From JBAJNN01 sp036881905 (lineage in GTDB: Bacteria > Pseudomonadota > Alphaproteobacteria > Rhizobiales > Im1), in the NCBI GenBank assembly GCA_036881905.1, contig JBAJNN010000002.1:73318-137317 (forward strand): 64,000 nucleotides of DNA, in the 5' to 3' direction. Positions 38,282-47,921 of this stretch are shown piece after piece. The translations under genes were made by a program, and so were the position numbers. The notes under the pieces are model-generated. The model did not search any database and had not been told where the DNA came from. It worked only from the letters and a program-made list of their open reading frames with translations. The stretch's first letter is position 1, and each line of letters begins with the position of its first letter.

Positions 38282-38991
38282 GCACACCTCTTTTGAAGAT
38301 CGCCAAATTATGCGCCGGATATGGGGCATCCCAAGTCCTCTTCGACATCGACATGGCGGTGCGGCAAGGTGAGATTGTCGCTCTGGTCGGGTCCAACGGC
38401 GCGGGAAAGACAACACTTCTACGCGCCGTCTCGCGCGTAATTGAGTCGGATGGGAGAATCGAATTCGATGGCGAGGATATAACCGGGCTGCCGCCGGAGG
38501 CGGTGTTCGCAAGACGACTGGTACAGGTGCCCGAGGGCCGGCAGCTTTTCGGAGCCATGACGGTGGAGGAAAACCTGCAAATGGGCGCATATGCTTGCGT
38601 CGACAAGAATGCGGTCCAAACCCGTTTCGAGAGTGTTTACACCCTGTTTCCGATTCTTGGACGACGCCGTCGCCAACTTGCCGGAAGCCTGTCGGGCGGC
38701 GAACAGCAAATGTGCGCCATAGGCCGGGCGTTGATGTGCGAACCCAAATTGCTCATGATCGATGAAATGAGCCTTGGTCTGGCCCCGGTGATCGTCGATC
38801 GGCTCCTGGAGATATTGGGCGACATCGTTAAGCGCGGCGTCACCGTTCTTCTGGTCGAACAGGATGTTTTCGCCGCTTTCAGCGTCGCCGATCGCGCCTA
38901 TGTCATGGAAACCGGCCGCATGACCCGGGAAGGTCCGGTTTGCGAGTTCGTCGATAATCCAATGATTCGCGAAGCCTATCTTGGCGTCTGA
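38278..38991 (+). CDS. livF: ABC transporter ATP-binding protein, LivF family (second system)
   Basis: The 237-residue ATPase has Walker A GSNGAGKTTLL, the LivF-typical LVQVPEGRQLFGAMTVEENL, signature LSGGEQQMCAIGRAL and Walker B LLMIDEMSLGLAP. It closes the five-gene operon 34427-38991 and overlaps livG by four bases. Confidence 0.94.
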   Translation: MSTPLLKIAKLCAGYGASQVLFDIDMAVRQGEIVALVGSNGAGKTTLLRAVSRVIESDGRIEFDGEDITGLPPEAVFARRLVQVPEGRQLFGAMTVEENLQMGAYACVDKNAVQTRFESVYTLFPILGRRRRQLAGSLSGGEQQMCAIGRALMCEPKLLMIDEMSLGLAPVIVDRLLEILGDIVKRGVTVLLVEQDVFAAFSVADRAYVMETGRMTREGPVCEFVDNPMIREAYLGV

Positions 38992-39273
38992 TCCCTCATG
39001 GCAAATGCGACCGGCAGGGGGAGCTTACCCCCAAAATCCCCAGGGCCGGCGCGATGGCTTCTTTTACCCGGGTCCCCCGAGGCTTGTATTCGCTTAGAGC
39101 GTGTTGCGCTCAAATTGAATCGCTATTCCGCTCTAATATTTTGTTTTGCAGGCATAATCTTGATCGTCCTTGGCTATCGCTTGGCAAGCTTGGATTATAC
39201 TCTAGGGGAAGCGGAAAAGCATTACGATGGAAGGTTCTTGCCAAGGGACCTCTTGCACGAAGGCGATAGCGCC

Positions 39274-39826
39274 ATGATGGAGACCGATAAAACGAATATT
39301 GAAGATCAGACCTTATTGATTGTTGACGATGACGAGGTGTTTTTAAACCGGCGGGGATGTGCCATGAGCGCGAGAGGGTTCCGCGTCGAATTGGGCCGGA
39401 ACGGTCGCCGAGGGCATCGCCCTGGTGCACAAACTGGCGCCGGCTTTCGTCGTTGCCGATATGCGGCTCGATGATGGCAATGGGCTTGAGGTGATTGAAG
39501 CTCTCCACAGGCGTCGCCCCAATGCGCGCGGGATCGTGCTGACCGGATACGGCAATATCGCCAGCGCCGTTACGGCGGTGAAGCTCGGGGCTATCGACTA
39601 TCTCGCCAAACCGGCCGATGCCGATGAAATCCACAAGGCCCTCATGGCAAATTCAAAATCACATGCCGACCCGCCGGACAACCCCATGTCGGCCGACCGG
39701 GTGCACTGGGAGCACATACAGCGCGTGTATGAATTATGCGACCGCAACGTTTCGCAAACCGCGCGCCAACTGGGTATGCATCGCCGCACATTACAGCCGA
39801 TTCTCGCCAAACGGGCGCCGCGCTGA
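39274..39826 (+). pseudogene. regA: RegA/ActR/PrrA-type redox response regulator, frameshifted
   Basis: From ATG 39274 (MMETDKTNIEDQTLLIVDDD) the receiver domain begins with the acidic pocket VDDDEVFLNR. Near 39395-39410 the frame changes by one base and then reads GTVAEGIALVHKLAPAFVVA, phospho-Asp in VADMRLDDGNGLEV, and the Fis-type helix-turn-helix NVSQTARQLGMHRRTLQPIL ending LAKRAPR. The HTH is nearly identical to RegA/ActR. No regB/actS kinase gene is adjacent. The break would prevent a full protein. Confidence 0.88.
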
Positions 39827-39881
39827 CATAACGGCCCCGCATGTGAGAGAGCCGGAAACGGCCCCAGTGGGCACAGCCTTA

Positions 39882-40316
39882 TCAGCGCTGAGCCCGCCGC
39901 TTGCGTTTTTTCCGGCCGAGGCCCATTTCCTTGGCGAGCTTCGATCTTGCGGCGGCGTAGTCCGGCGCGACCATCGGATAACTGGTCGGAAGTCCCCATT
40001 TTTCACGGTACTGCTCAGGCGTCATATCGTAATGTGTCCGCAGATGGCGCTTGAGCGACTTGAACTTTTTCCCATCTTCAAGACAGACGATATATTCCGG
40101 CGTCACCGAACGACGGATATTAACGGCGGGTTTTTGCTCAACCACCGGTTTTTTGTTCACATCCTCTGTCGCCCCGTGTAGGGCTTTGTAGACCTCTTTG
40201 ATGAAAGTCGGCATATCGGCCAATGAAACCGAGTTATTGCCGACATAGGCAGATATGATGTCCGTCGTAAGCTCGACCAGATCGGCCTGTTGCGTATTCG
40301 TGGCTTCTTCCGACAT
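39882..40316 (-). CDS. mucR: MucR/Ros-family zinc-finger transcriptional regulator
   Basis: The 144-residue protein starts at ATG 40316 with a GAAGGTGA ribosome-binding site. The family core is YIVCLEDGKKFKSLKRHLRT, MTPEQYREKWGLPTSYPMVA, PDYAAARSKLAKEMGLGR and a basic tail. The first zinc cysteine is present (VCLEDGKKFKSLKRHL carries Cys and His) while the second cysteine is replaced by Asp-Gly-Lys context, as in many MucR proteins. MucR controls exopolysaccharide, motility and CtrA-linked genes in alphaproteobacteria. Confidence 0.93.
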   Translation of the reverse strand: MSEEATNTQQADLVELTTDIISAYVGNNSVSLADMPTFIKEVYKALHGATEDVNKKPVVEQKPAVNIRRSVTPEYIVCLEDGKKFKSLKRHLRTHYDMTPEQYREKWGLPTSYPMVAPDYAAARSKLAKEMGLGRKKRKRRAQR

Positions 40317-41035
40317 TATACTTGTCACCTTCATTCGTTTGTAGCACGATCCTGACCGTGCCAAAGTTTAACCAAGAAGGAAATTACGAGAATTTCCAAC
40401 TCAATGCAACCCTGAATTAGATCAGGGCCAGCCCATCATACCCCGATCACAAGCGGAGTCGATCAATCATGAGAGGCTCCCAAGCCTTCACTCAAAACTG
40501 GAAGCAATGACCTTATCGTTAAGCCAAAATTCCCGCATGGTCAAGTGCATTTTGTTTCCTATCACAAGATTCTTGTATTTGCCGGTAAATTTTCTGGCCT
40601 CCGGTTTTTATTCCCAAACACGGGCCGTATAATTCACAAGAGCAAAATTTGGCCATTTCCGTCACCTTTACAATCTCTAACCACGAATCATGCAGAGTCA
40701 TTACAGTTGCCAGGAGGGTGATTACTGACCGGAAGAGTTCCAGCCTTGCCCAGGCGGACAAGCCGATCGAACTCCAGCCCGCCCACAAGATTCGCGAATT
40801 CACCAGAACGCTCCGAGCAACCAATTGGCGACCGAAACCGCAAGCGACCGCAGCGCCTGACCGGGATGGCGCAGTCGGAGATCGGCAACGCCGATTTTAT
40901 ATAGGAAATACAAAAGCGTTTGACAAGAGTCGACTGTGTGAGCTATTTTATTAAAGTCTGGAATACAAAAATCTCTGACTGGCCTTCCCTTTCAGCTATT
41001 GAGTTTTATTCTGTTTTCAGTCGTGGTGCTCAATC
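40317..41035. other. Long intergenic region, no gene recognised
   Basis: About 720 bases separate mucR and the transglutaminase-like gene. Short open frames on both strands (for example around 40649-40954) have no family similarity and no strong ribosome-binding site. A plausible promoter for the next gene is at 40920-40949. An unrecognised small RNA cannot be excluded. Confidence 0.5.
40920..40949 (+). promoter_or_regulatory. Possible sigma70-type promoter for the gene at 41036
   Basis: TTGACA at 40920-40925, 18 bases, then TATTTT at 40944-40949 in an A/T-rich stretch. It would give a leader of about 80 bases before ATG 41036. Confidence 0.45.
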
Positions 41036-42913
41036 ATGCAAAGATTAATAATTGCCGTCGCGTTATCGATCTGTCTGGCTTTTTCGGAAGGCTCGGGATC
41101 GCTCGCCTCCGCCAAGGATAATGTACAAACCGTCTGGCACGATGACTTCCATGTGAACGCGGACATGACCTACCGTCAGATTGAGACTCTCGACAGAGTC
41201 GTCACCCGTGAGAAAGACATTGGCAGGATCGGTCGATATGACTTTACCTTCGATCCCGCTTATCAGACCTTCAAGGTGGTGGAAGCTTTTGTGGAGCAGA
41301 AGGGCGGAGAACGGACCATGGTGGCGCCCGACAGTATGCTTGTCCGTCCGAGCCAGGCGACGCGCAGTGCTCCTGGGTTCACCTCCACCAAAACCGCCAC
41401 GCTTCTGTTTCCTAAAGTGGGAGTGGGGACAAAAGTGCATATTAGGACCGAGATTATAACGTTCAAGCCCTTCTCCACGGGTTTCAACCTTAGTCTTTAC
41501 GCAGGGCTTTTTGAACCGACCGATTGTTACCTCTCGATCGACGCGCCAAAATCTCTGCATTTGACGGTCGGCCAGACAAAAGGCTTCAGGAACAACCGCT
41601 TCAGGATATCGGACTGGATCGAGGGCGAGCGGCGGCATATCGAAGCGCAAGCGCATTTGCGTGACGTTTCAGGGGCTGAAAGGCATATGCCGGCCTATGG
41701 GGATTTGTCGCCGCATTTGATCGTTTCCACGCTGTCGTCCTATCAAGACTTGGCGAGGATATACAATAGACTTTTAGCTGGGAAGGTCACGCTTACACCG
41801 GAGATCCGAATGCTGGCCGACAAGGTGAGCGCCGGCAAGACCGGCGGGGCGGCGGCACAGGCGCTCTATGACTGGGTAGCCGGCAATATTCGCTATGTCG
41901 CGCTTTGGCTGAACGCTGAAGCCAATTGGATTCCACACGATGCGGCAACCGTGTTGAAAAATGGCTTCGGCGACTGCAAGGATCATGTGGTTCTCCTTCA
42001 GGCGCTTTTATCCGCCAAAGGGATTGCGTCGGAAGCCGTACTTGTCGACTGGAGCAACCGCCGTCGGGACTGGCCCGTTGCGTCTGCCTCCGCTTTCAAC
42101 CATATGATGATCTATCTGCCGGAATATAAGCTTTATGCCAATCCGACAGACGGAACGGCGCCTTTCGGCGTTCTCACCTACTCTTTACGGGACAAGCTGG
42201 TTGTTCATTTAGGCCCTCACTTTCGTGTTGCGCACACGCCGAGTATGAAACCGGATGACGCCTATTTTACGACCAGGGGCGCGCTTGCCATCGTCGCCGA
42301 CGGCAGCGTCAGCGGGACCGCCAAAGCCGATATGTCGCCTATGCTGGAACCGTATTGGAGACGCCGGCTTTCCGACGCAGACGATCGCCAAAGGGCCATG
42401 AAATCGGCTCTTTCCTCTCTGCCCCATGTCGGGTCCGGTTACCTTGAGACCAGCAATGTGCAAGACCTCGATACGCCGTTCACGCTGACCATGAAATGGT
42501 TGGCACCACACGCCCTTCAACTTGACGCGGCCGGCTTCATCCTACCTCAATTGCCGGATTTCACGCCGCAGTCCTCACCGCAAAGTTATCTCGCCGGGTA
42601 CAAGGACGGTAAGCAGCGTCGCTATCCGGTGGCCTTATGGCCGAAAAAACTCCATTGGCATTTCACGGTGACACCGCCGCCAGGTAGAGTCTTCCAGACG
42701 CTTCCTCCTACAGTTCGTGTCGGAAGAAACGGCAGTTTTTATGCCGCAACCTACAAAATCGAGAACGGTGTCCTCGTCGTCGATCGATCGCTGGTAATCG
42801 CAACAAGCGAGGTAAAAGCCGCGGAATATGGCGAGGTGGTGGCTATGGCACGGGCGATGATGAACGATTTCGGCACGATCATCAGCCTGAAGACGGCAGA
42901 TGAACACCTCTAA
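41036..42913 (+). CDS. Secreted DUF3857/transglutaminase-like domain protein
   Basis: The 625-residue exported protein has a signal peptide (MQRLIIAVALSICLAFSEGS, cleavage near LASA). Residues 50-240 match a DUF3857 beta-sandwich. A transglutaminase/protease-like domain follows with a complete triad: Cys314 in FGDCKDHVVLLQALL, His356 in AFNHMMIYLP and Asp372 in NPTDGTAPFG. The last 200 residues form another beta-rich domain. The role is unknown; relatives act in the periplasm on peptides or as adhesin-processing-like enzymes. Intact, with its own promoter. Confidence 0.85.
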   Translation: MQRLIIAVALSICLAFSEGSGSLASAKDNVQTVWHDDFHVNADMTYRQIETLDRVVTREKDIGRIGRYDFTFDPAYQTFKVVEAFVEQKGGERTMVAPDSMLVRPSQATRSAPGFTSTKTATLLFPKVGVGTKVHIRTEIITFKPFSTGFNLSLYAGLFEPTDCYLSIDAPKSLHLTVGQTKGFRNNRFRISDWIEGERRHIEAQAHLRDVSGAERHMPAYGDLSPHLIVSTLSSYQDLARIYNRLLAGKVTLTPEIRMLADKVSAGKTGGAAAQALYDWVAGNIRYVALWLNAEANWIPHDAATVLKNGFGDCKDHVVLLQALLSAKGIASEAVLVDWSNRRRDWPVASASAFNHMMIYLPEYKLYANPTDGTAPFGVLTYSLRDKLVVHLGPHFRVAHTPSMKPDDAYFTTRGALAIVADGSVSGTAKADMSPMLEPYWRRRLSDADDRQRAMKSALSSLPHVGSGYLETSNVQDLDTPFTLTMKWLAPHALQLDAAGFILPQLPDFTPQSSPQSYLAGYKDGKQRRYPVALWPKKLHWHFTVTPPPGRVFQTLPPTVRVGRNGSFYAATYKIENGVLVVDRSLVIATSEVKAAEYGEVVAMARAMMNDFGTIISLKTADEHL

Positions 42914-43266
42914 AAGCTTAAGATTTTGGCGCTATTTGCATCGTCGTCGATGTTTTCTTAAGAGGCTCATTAACATATTGAGTTAACTCCGCTTCTCGAA
43001 AACCCGTTTCCTCGCGCCGCAGCCCAATTTGAGGTTTTTAGAATTGTCCAAGATCATGAGCCTGTCCTCGTTGCCGAGTCCCATGCTTTAGCTCAGGCAC
43101 AGTGATGTGCGCGCCGCGAGGAGAATGATGGCGCAAAGCCAGTGGTCCGCACAATGCGCAAAAGGCTGCTGGAGATTCTCAGATCGCGGGCTTCGTTGAG
43201 TCGACATGATGATCCGTGATCGATTGTGAAACACGCAAACACCCTTAAGGCCTAAGAAAAAGTCTG
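42914..43266. other. Intergenic region holding a degenerate repeat
   Basis: No gene is seen. The part 42977-43049 is similar to 47509-47582 (listed as repeats), suggesting the remnant of a mobile element. The rest has no recognised content. Confidence 0.5.
42977..43049. repeat. Degenerate dispersed repeat, copy A
   Basis: This stretch shares ATTGAGTTAAC, a following CC-CT pattern, CTCCTCGC and a terminal TTTTTAGA-TGTCC with copy B at 47509-47582, over 73-74 bases with many substitutions. Copy B lies near IS5-type transposase remnants, so both may be old IS ends. Confidence 0.5.
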
Positions 43267-43797
43267 CTATTGAAATTCAGGATCCGTTTTTCCGGTCATC
43301 CGGTTTCGGATATCGCGCCGGAAAATCTCAATCGTCCACATCCATGCGACATGTCCCAGACTCTCGGAAAAGATTTCATCGCCAGGAAGGTGCCAGACTG
43401 CCGGAGACCATCCACAAAAAGGCAAAATTATAGCATGAAAAAGAACAGTAATGAAAAATGCGAAAGCAAGACCTTGCCACAATTTTACTAAGGGAAAAAT
43501 TTCCGCAATTAAACAGTAAACGACAGAAAAGAAAAGTGAAAACAGATAATGGATTCCCAATCCTCCCCAGTTTCGCGTGTGATCCGAAAATGAATATATC
43601 ATGTCCTTTGCTTGAAATCCAAGATCGTTAAGGAGTTGAATAGGTGGGGCAATTCTGTCTGGAAACCTTGCTGGAAAGAAAACTTCAACGCCTGACTTAA
43701 CAAAACTTGCAATGTTACCACCCCAGAACCCCGCCCAAAAGGCAATTTTGTAATTTCGGTTGAAAATATTCGTTTTTTCAAAGCCTGAAAACCTCAT
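43267..43797 (-). CDS. yagU: YagU-family inner membrane protein (DUF1440)
   Basis: The 176-residue protein starts at ATG 43797 behind a GAGGA site; an upstream TTG is less likely. The family is recognisable from IASFVKSGVEVFFPAR, YSFSDHTRNWGGLGIHYLFS, IAEIFPLVKLWQGLAFAF and the C-terminal HVAWMWTIEIFRRDIRNRMT. YagU of E. coli is linked to acid resistance. Three to four membrane helices are visible. The gene is much richer in A/T than the housekeeping genes here, suggesting transfer. Confidence 0.85.
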   Translation of the reverse strand: MRFSGFEKTNIFNRNYKIAFWAGFWGGNIASFVKSGVEVFFPARFPDRIAPPIQLLNDLGFQAKDMIYSFSDHTRNWGGLGIHYLFSLFFSVVYCLIAEIFPLVKLWQGLAFAFFITVLFHAIILPFCGWSPAVWHLPGDEIFSESLGHVAWMWTIEIFRRDIRNRMTGKTDPEFQ

Positions 43798-44422
43798 TCT
43801 TAGAATCCTCAAAACGATTTTTCTGGTAAACTTAATTAATGGAGAACATAGACTTCAGAACAGGAGCTAAAAGTTCAAGTCGGGAACCTGAATGTCTCGA
43901 AAGCCAGAGCTTGTATAAATTCGCCGTTATAGCGCTTCGCCGTCTGATCACCTGTCCGGAGAAACGGCCTTGCGACTTCGATTTCGATACGGGAGGTTTT
44001 GGCGTTATCCTCTCGGCCTTTAGCCAAGCCAGTTGATATGGGAATTGTCCCACCAGCCCGTATCGTCGGCCTATACTCCCCAGTTGGCGGGACAGCCAAG
44101 GGCCGGCGCCTCGCGGACGCGTTCAGCCAAAAAGGCGAAATCACCACGGAAAAGCTGGGCCGAAAGCATTCCATGCCCCAACGGTTCCGCCTCGCACGGA
44201 CCGATACGCGCAACCGCCATTTCTTAGCCAAATTTCTCGAAATACATGCGGGTTGGAACCCCGCTACAGGATTTTGAAGCCCCGGCATCACGCCGGCAGC
44301 CGAAAGAATATTATGCAGCCTCACCATAAAGCTTTAGCCCCTCATTTTATCCGGCGCATGCCGGTTCGACGAGTTGATTCGCCAAATTTGTCAGGGCTAT
44401 TATGCGTTATTTATATCAAATA
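43798..44422. other. Region without a recognised gene
   Basis: Several frames are open for 60-150 codons but none matches a family I know. On the minus strand a frame near 44220-44080 has a coding-like look (GHGMLSAQLFRGDFAFLAER) but meets stops on both sides, so a decayed gene is possible. In relatives ptsN often follows hpf; I do not see it here. Confidence 0.4.
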
Positions 44423-45019
44423 TCAAGGGTCATATGAATTATTTTGCGCATCGCCGGTGCCCGGGTCGATCCAGCCTATATTTCCATCATCGCGGCGATG
44501 AACGATGTTCAGACCGCCATGGACTGCATTGCGGAAAAACACTACATTGGCATCGGAAAGATCCAGCTGCATGACGGCTTCTCCAACCGTCAATTCATGA
44601 AGTTGGGTGGTGTCTTCGGCAATGATAACCGGATTGAGATCTGCCGTTTCCCGATCATCTTGCGAATCGGCGGCAATCACAAAACGGCTGGCCGCAAAGC
44701 TCGAAACCGGCTCTAAGCGATCGGCATGATGGCTTTTCAGCCGCCTTTTATAGCGCCTGAGCCGCTTTTCAAGCCGGGTTGCCGCTTGCTCGAAGCTGAT
44801 GCGCGCCTGCGATGCTTGGGCACTTGTATGCAAAGTCATACCGGTTGTCAGATGCAACGTGCACTCGGTCTGAAACATGTTGTGTTCTCTGGTGAGTGTC
44901 ACCAGAGAGCGAACCATGCCATCAAAATACTTTTCAGCACCTTGTTCCAAACGCTGCTCGATGTGCGCTCGCAACTCGTCGCCGACAGTAAAATTCTTTC
45001 CGATAATCTGGGTTTGCAT
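44423..45019 (-). CDS. hpf: Ribosome hibernation promoting factor, long form
   Basis: The 198-residue protein has the N-terminal S30AE/RaiA domain (MQTQIIGKNFTVGDELRAHI; LTREHNMFQTECTLHLTTGM) and, after a linker, the dimerisation domain of long HPF (PVIIAEDTTQLHELTVGEAV, LDLSDANVVFFRNAVHGGLN, VHRRDDGNIGWIDP). It joins two 70S ribosomes into idle 100S dimers in stationary phase. The rpoN and ptsN genes that commonly flank it are absent. Confidence 0.94.
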   Translation of the reverse strand: MQTQIIGKNFTVGDELRAHIEQRLEQGAEKYFDGMVRSLVTLTREHNMFQTECTLHLTTGMTLHTSAQASQARISFEQAATRLEKRLRRYKRRLKSHHADRLEPVSSFAASRFVIAADSQDDRETADLNPVIIAEDTTQLHELTVGEAVMQLDLSDANVVFFRNAVHGGLNIVHRRDDGNIGWIDPGTGDAQNNSYDP

Positions 45020-45436
45020 AGAGTTTCCAGTCTGTTTCCGGGTTTAATTTTGTGATGAGATACCGTCAAAGTGCCGTCGGAGAACGCTATTCCCGCCAGC
45101 TTGCCGGACATGCCGCCCGGGATGTCCAACGAGACACATCCAACCGCCGTCCGAATACCGGATTTGTCCGCTTGCGGCTTTTCCACGCCTTGATTGTAAC
45201 ACTTACGCGTCAAGAGTAGTGACCGTACCGGGCCAAGTCAACAGACCCGGAATAGCAGCCCTTACCCTGCAAAAAATTTTATCCACATTGGCCGAGAAAA
45301 AGCCCGGAAACGAGCCATAGCGTCGTTGCCGGAACAGGGCGTTCTCTCATACAGGTTCGAAGGCATATGCGGCCTTGCTCTTTGGATCAGACGATCATAC
45401 ACACACCCGACAGCCATCGCTCGGGAATAGGGTGAG
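45020..45436. other. Divergent intergenic region between hpf and trxB
   Basis: These 417 bases must hold both divergent promoters. No gene or RNA was recognised. A ribosome-binding site is not strong before trxB (AGGGTGAG, 45429-45436). Confidence 0.5.
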
Positions 45437-46390
45437 ATGATGCCCACACATGCAAAACTGGCAATTCTCGGATCCGGGCCCGCCGGGTATACGGCGGCGA
45501 TCTATGCCGCGCGCGCCATGCTCTCTCCACTGCTGATCCAGGGCGTGCAGCCTGGCGGCCAGTTGACCATAACCACCGAGGTTGAAAATTACCCGGGGTT
45601 CGCCGAACCCATACAAGGCCGGTGGCTCATGGAGCAGATGTGCGCGCAAGCCAAATCCGTCGGGGCCGGAATCATTTCAGGGCACATTATAAAAGCCGAT
45701 TTGTCGCATCGTCCGTTCACGCTCACCGCCGATGACGGTGCCGTCTATCGGTGTGATGCGCTGGTGATCGCAACCGGGGCACAAGCCAAATGGCTTGGCG
45801 TGCCGGGCGAGACAGCCTTTATGGGCAGCGGCGTATCGGCTTGCGCGACCTGTGACGGTTTTTTCTTTCGTGACAGGAAGGTCGTGGTCGTCGGTGGTGG
45901 GAATACGGCGGTCGAGGAAGCGTTGTTTCTTGCCAATCTTGCCTCGCAGGTGACGCTTGTGCATCGCCGCGACACGCTGCGTGCGGACAAAATTTTGCAA
46001 AGGCGATTGTTCGCGAATAATAAAATCACCATCCTTTGGGACCGGGTGGTTGAAAAAATCGTCGGGACGAACAATCCGAAAGGCGTAACCGGCGTTCGGC
46101 TGCGCCATGTAAAAAACGCAAAAGGTGACGCAATTGCAGCAGACGGGGTGTTCGTAGCCATTGGCCACGAGCCGGCAACCCAATTGTTCTCAGGCCAGCT
46201 TGCCATGAGGGCCGGAGGGTACCTCGAAACGGCGGTCGGTTCCACGGCAACCAACATTCCAGGGGTTTTTGCCGCCGGCGACGTCATCGACAGCACTTAC
46301 CGTCAGGCTGTTACGGCCGCTGCTATGGGGTGTATGTCGGCCCTGGAGGCTGAACGTTTTCTTGCCGCGCAAGCAGGTTTCGGTTCATGA
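45437..46390 (+). CDS. trxB: Thioredoxin-disulfide reductase
   Basis: The 317-residue flavoenzyme passes electrons from NADPH through FAD to thioredoxin. FAD motif LAILGSGPAGYTAAIYAAR, redox pair CATC (Cys136/Cys139, in SACATCDGFFFRDRKV), NADPH motif VVGGGNTAVEEALFL and C-terminal GVFAAGDVIDSTYRQAVTAA are all intact. The product is cytosolic. It is followed by tRNA-Ser on the same strand. Confidence 0.96.
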   Translation: MMPTHAKLAILGSGPAGYTAAIYAARAMLSPLLIQGVQPGGQLTITTEVENYPGFAEPIQGRWLMEQMCAQAKSVGAGIISGHIIKADLSHRPFTLTADDGAVYRCDALVIATGAQAKWLGVPGETAFMGSGVSACATCDGFFFRDRKVVVVGGGNTAVEEALFLANLASQVTLVHRRDTLRADKILQRRLFANNKITILWDRVVEKIVGTNNPKGVTGVRLRHVKNAKGDAIAADGVFVAIGHEPATQLFSGQLAMRAGGYLETAVGSTATNIPGVFAAGDVIDSTYRQAVTAAAMGCMSALEAERFLAAQAGFGS

Positions 46391-46486
46391 CGGTCGGGTG
46401 TATCGGCCCTTTCGCCGCAACTTACCCGGATAAGGGGAAAGAGCTTGAACTCTCTCACCGCCTGCGGCATAAAGCTTAAAAAAATC

Positions 46487-46577
46487 GGAGAGGTGGCCGA
46501 GTGGTCGAAGGCGCTCCCCTGCTAAGGGAGTAGGCGGTTCTCCCGCCTCAAGGGTTCGAATCCCTTTCTCTCCGCCA
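46487..46577 (+). tRNA. tRNA-Ser (anticodon GCU)
   Basis: The 91-base sequence folds with acceptor GGAGAGG pairing to CCTTTCTCTCC side, D-loop TGGTCGAAGG, anticodon stem CTCCC/GGGAG around loop CTGCTAA (anticodon GCT), the long variable arm of class II tRNAs (GTAGGCGGTTCTCCCGCCTC), T-loop GGTTCGAATCC and encoded CCA end. It reads AGC/AGU serine codons. Confidence 0.96.
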
Positions 46578-46619
46578 TTATTTATGGCTATTTGTCTAAA
46601 AATAGAGCGAGGCTGTACT

Positions 46620-47216
46620 ATGAAGTATGGGGTTGGTATAATTAGGTGCTTTGCTATGCGAAGGGGGTATGATTATGACAAAGGGGAGGCAAACGCTTAC
46701 AGGAACTGGCCAGGTATTTTCATAAACATTGGCGAAGGTAAGTTTTCGCACCCAAACTAGACGAACTTGGATGTGAGTTCGGATCATTACCGAAAAGTGC
46801 AACCGGCGAGGTTTCTCAAATACGATCTAACCAAAAATTTTCCGCTTCCATTCAAGGATTATGCGGTAGAGTTGGCATATTGCTCTCATACCATAGAGCA
46901 TATTAAAGACGATAACGCAGAAAACTTATTCCGAGAGGTGTTTAGAGTACTCGGGCGAGGTGGCGTATTTAGGATCACCTGCCCAGATGCGGACTTATTT
47001 TATTATGCGGCAAAGCTGGGTGATTTCTCAGCATTCGGTTTTCGAACAAATCACTGGTTTTCAAAGATTGGAATCGCCCCCGAAACGGTGCGTCTCACTG
47101 ACTATCTGGTTCGTGCCGTAGCTGATCGAGCAAATCCAACGAAAAGAGTATCTCGAGATGCCAATCCTGTACTTTCTAAAGAGACTGAAGAAAAATTTAA
47201 CTCTTTACCAAAATAA
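46620..47216 (+). pseudogene. SAM-dependent methyltransferase interrupted by an amber codon
   Basis: A frame from ATG 46620 reads MKYGVGIIRCFAMRRG, then INIGEGKFSHPN, a TAG at 46758-46760, then TNLDVSSDHYRKV and LAYCSHTIEHIKDDNA, FREVFRVLGRGGVFRITCPD. In this family the position after HP-x is Trp (HPxWTNLD), so a single TGG to TAG change explains the stop. The piece downstream could start at a TTG but lacks SAM motif I. The sequence is A/T-rich, so probably acquired. The C-terminus also looks short. Confidence 0.75.
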
Positions 47217-47508
47217 ATTTTAAGTTAAATGAGTCAGTATTTAATGCTGTTATACCATAAATTTTGGTGCATCTGTAGCTGTACCTTTACGTAACGCACA
47301 AAAATTCGACAGGACAGTTCCGGAAGAATCTACATATATTGATGCAATAAAATTCTAAAAATTAAGCTTTTTAAGATAATAATTAAAAGGAAGTGTCTCA
47401 GAGCCAGATATCGGGCTAATGTTGAAAAAACAATTGGGGACCTCTAAAAATCCCGATTCCGGCGCGATGCGCCTCGCCGATGCGCTTATCTTTAATGCCC
47501 GTCAACGC

Positions 47509-47582
47509 ATTGAGTTAACGCCACTCTTGAAACCCCATCTCCTCGCATTGTATCCAAAGTTTTAGGGTCTTTAGAGATGTCC
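47509..47582. repeat. Degenerate dispersed repeat, copy B
   Basis: Counterpart of 42977-43049 (shared ATTGAGTTAAC and TTTAGA-TGTCC ends). Confidence 0.5.
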
Positions 47583-47696
47583 GGATTGCCAAGAAAAAGC
47601 TGTGATCGCATCGATCATGGCAGGTGGCGATGCACCGCTAGTCTCTGAGCATGCTGAATATGGTTTCGGTTTCGTGAAGTTGGCGGAACGTCCCAA

Positions 47697-47850
47697 AATT
47701 ATGGCCCCCACAAGACGCTTTATAACCGGCTTATCGGGTGGAGCCGGGTAGGGGTATTAGCCGGATTTTCACCGCTGCCCAACCGGGTTCGCCATCTTTG
47801 CCACGGTCAGGGAAGTCATCAAACGACCAGACCTTCAAAGCTCCCGCTTT
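47697..47850 (+). pseudogene. IS5-type transposase fragment
   Basis: The frame reads NYGPHKTLYNRLIGWSRVGV, then LAGFSPLP, the conserved YGPxKTLYNRFxRWSRxG segment of IS5-family transposases. Nothing before or after remains in frame. It is a different lineage from the element at 24645, which has GPKETLYNRFVRWAERGL. Confidence 0.7.
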
Positions 47851-47921
47851 TAAGCAAGCGGCTTAGTCGTCCGGGCGCTTGCTGTGCGCTACTTGCCAAC
47901 GCCCGTTTTCCCTGACGAAAG

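Larger units (their letters stand above)
47217..47921. other. Region of mobile-element debris
   Basis: No intact gene. The first 180 bases are very A/T-rich and non-coding. The rest holds the degenerate repeat at 47509-47582 and a transposase fragment at 47697-47850. Confidence 0.6.

Noticed and set aside
40649..40954. 101-codon plus-strand frame in the mucR intergenic region
   Set aside because: No family, no ribosome-binding site, and it overlaps an opposing frame of the same quality.
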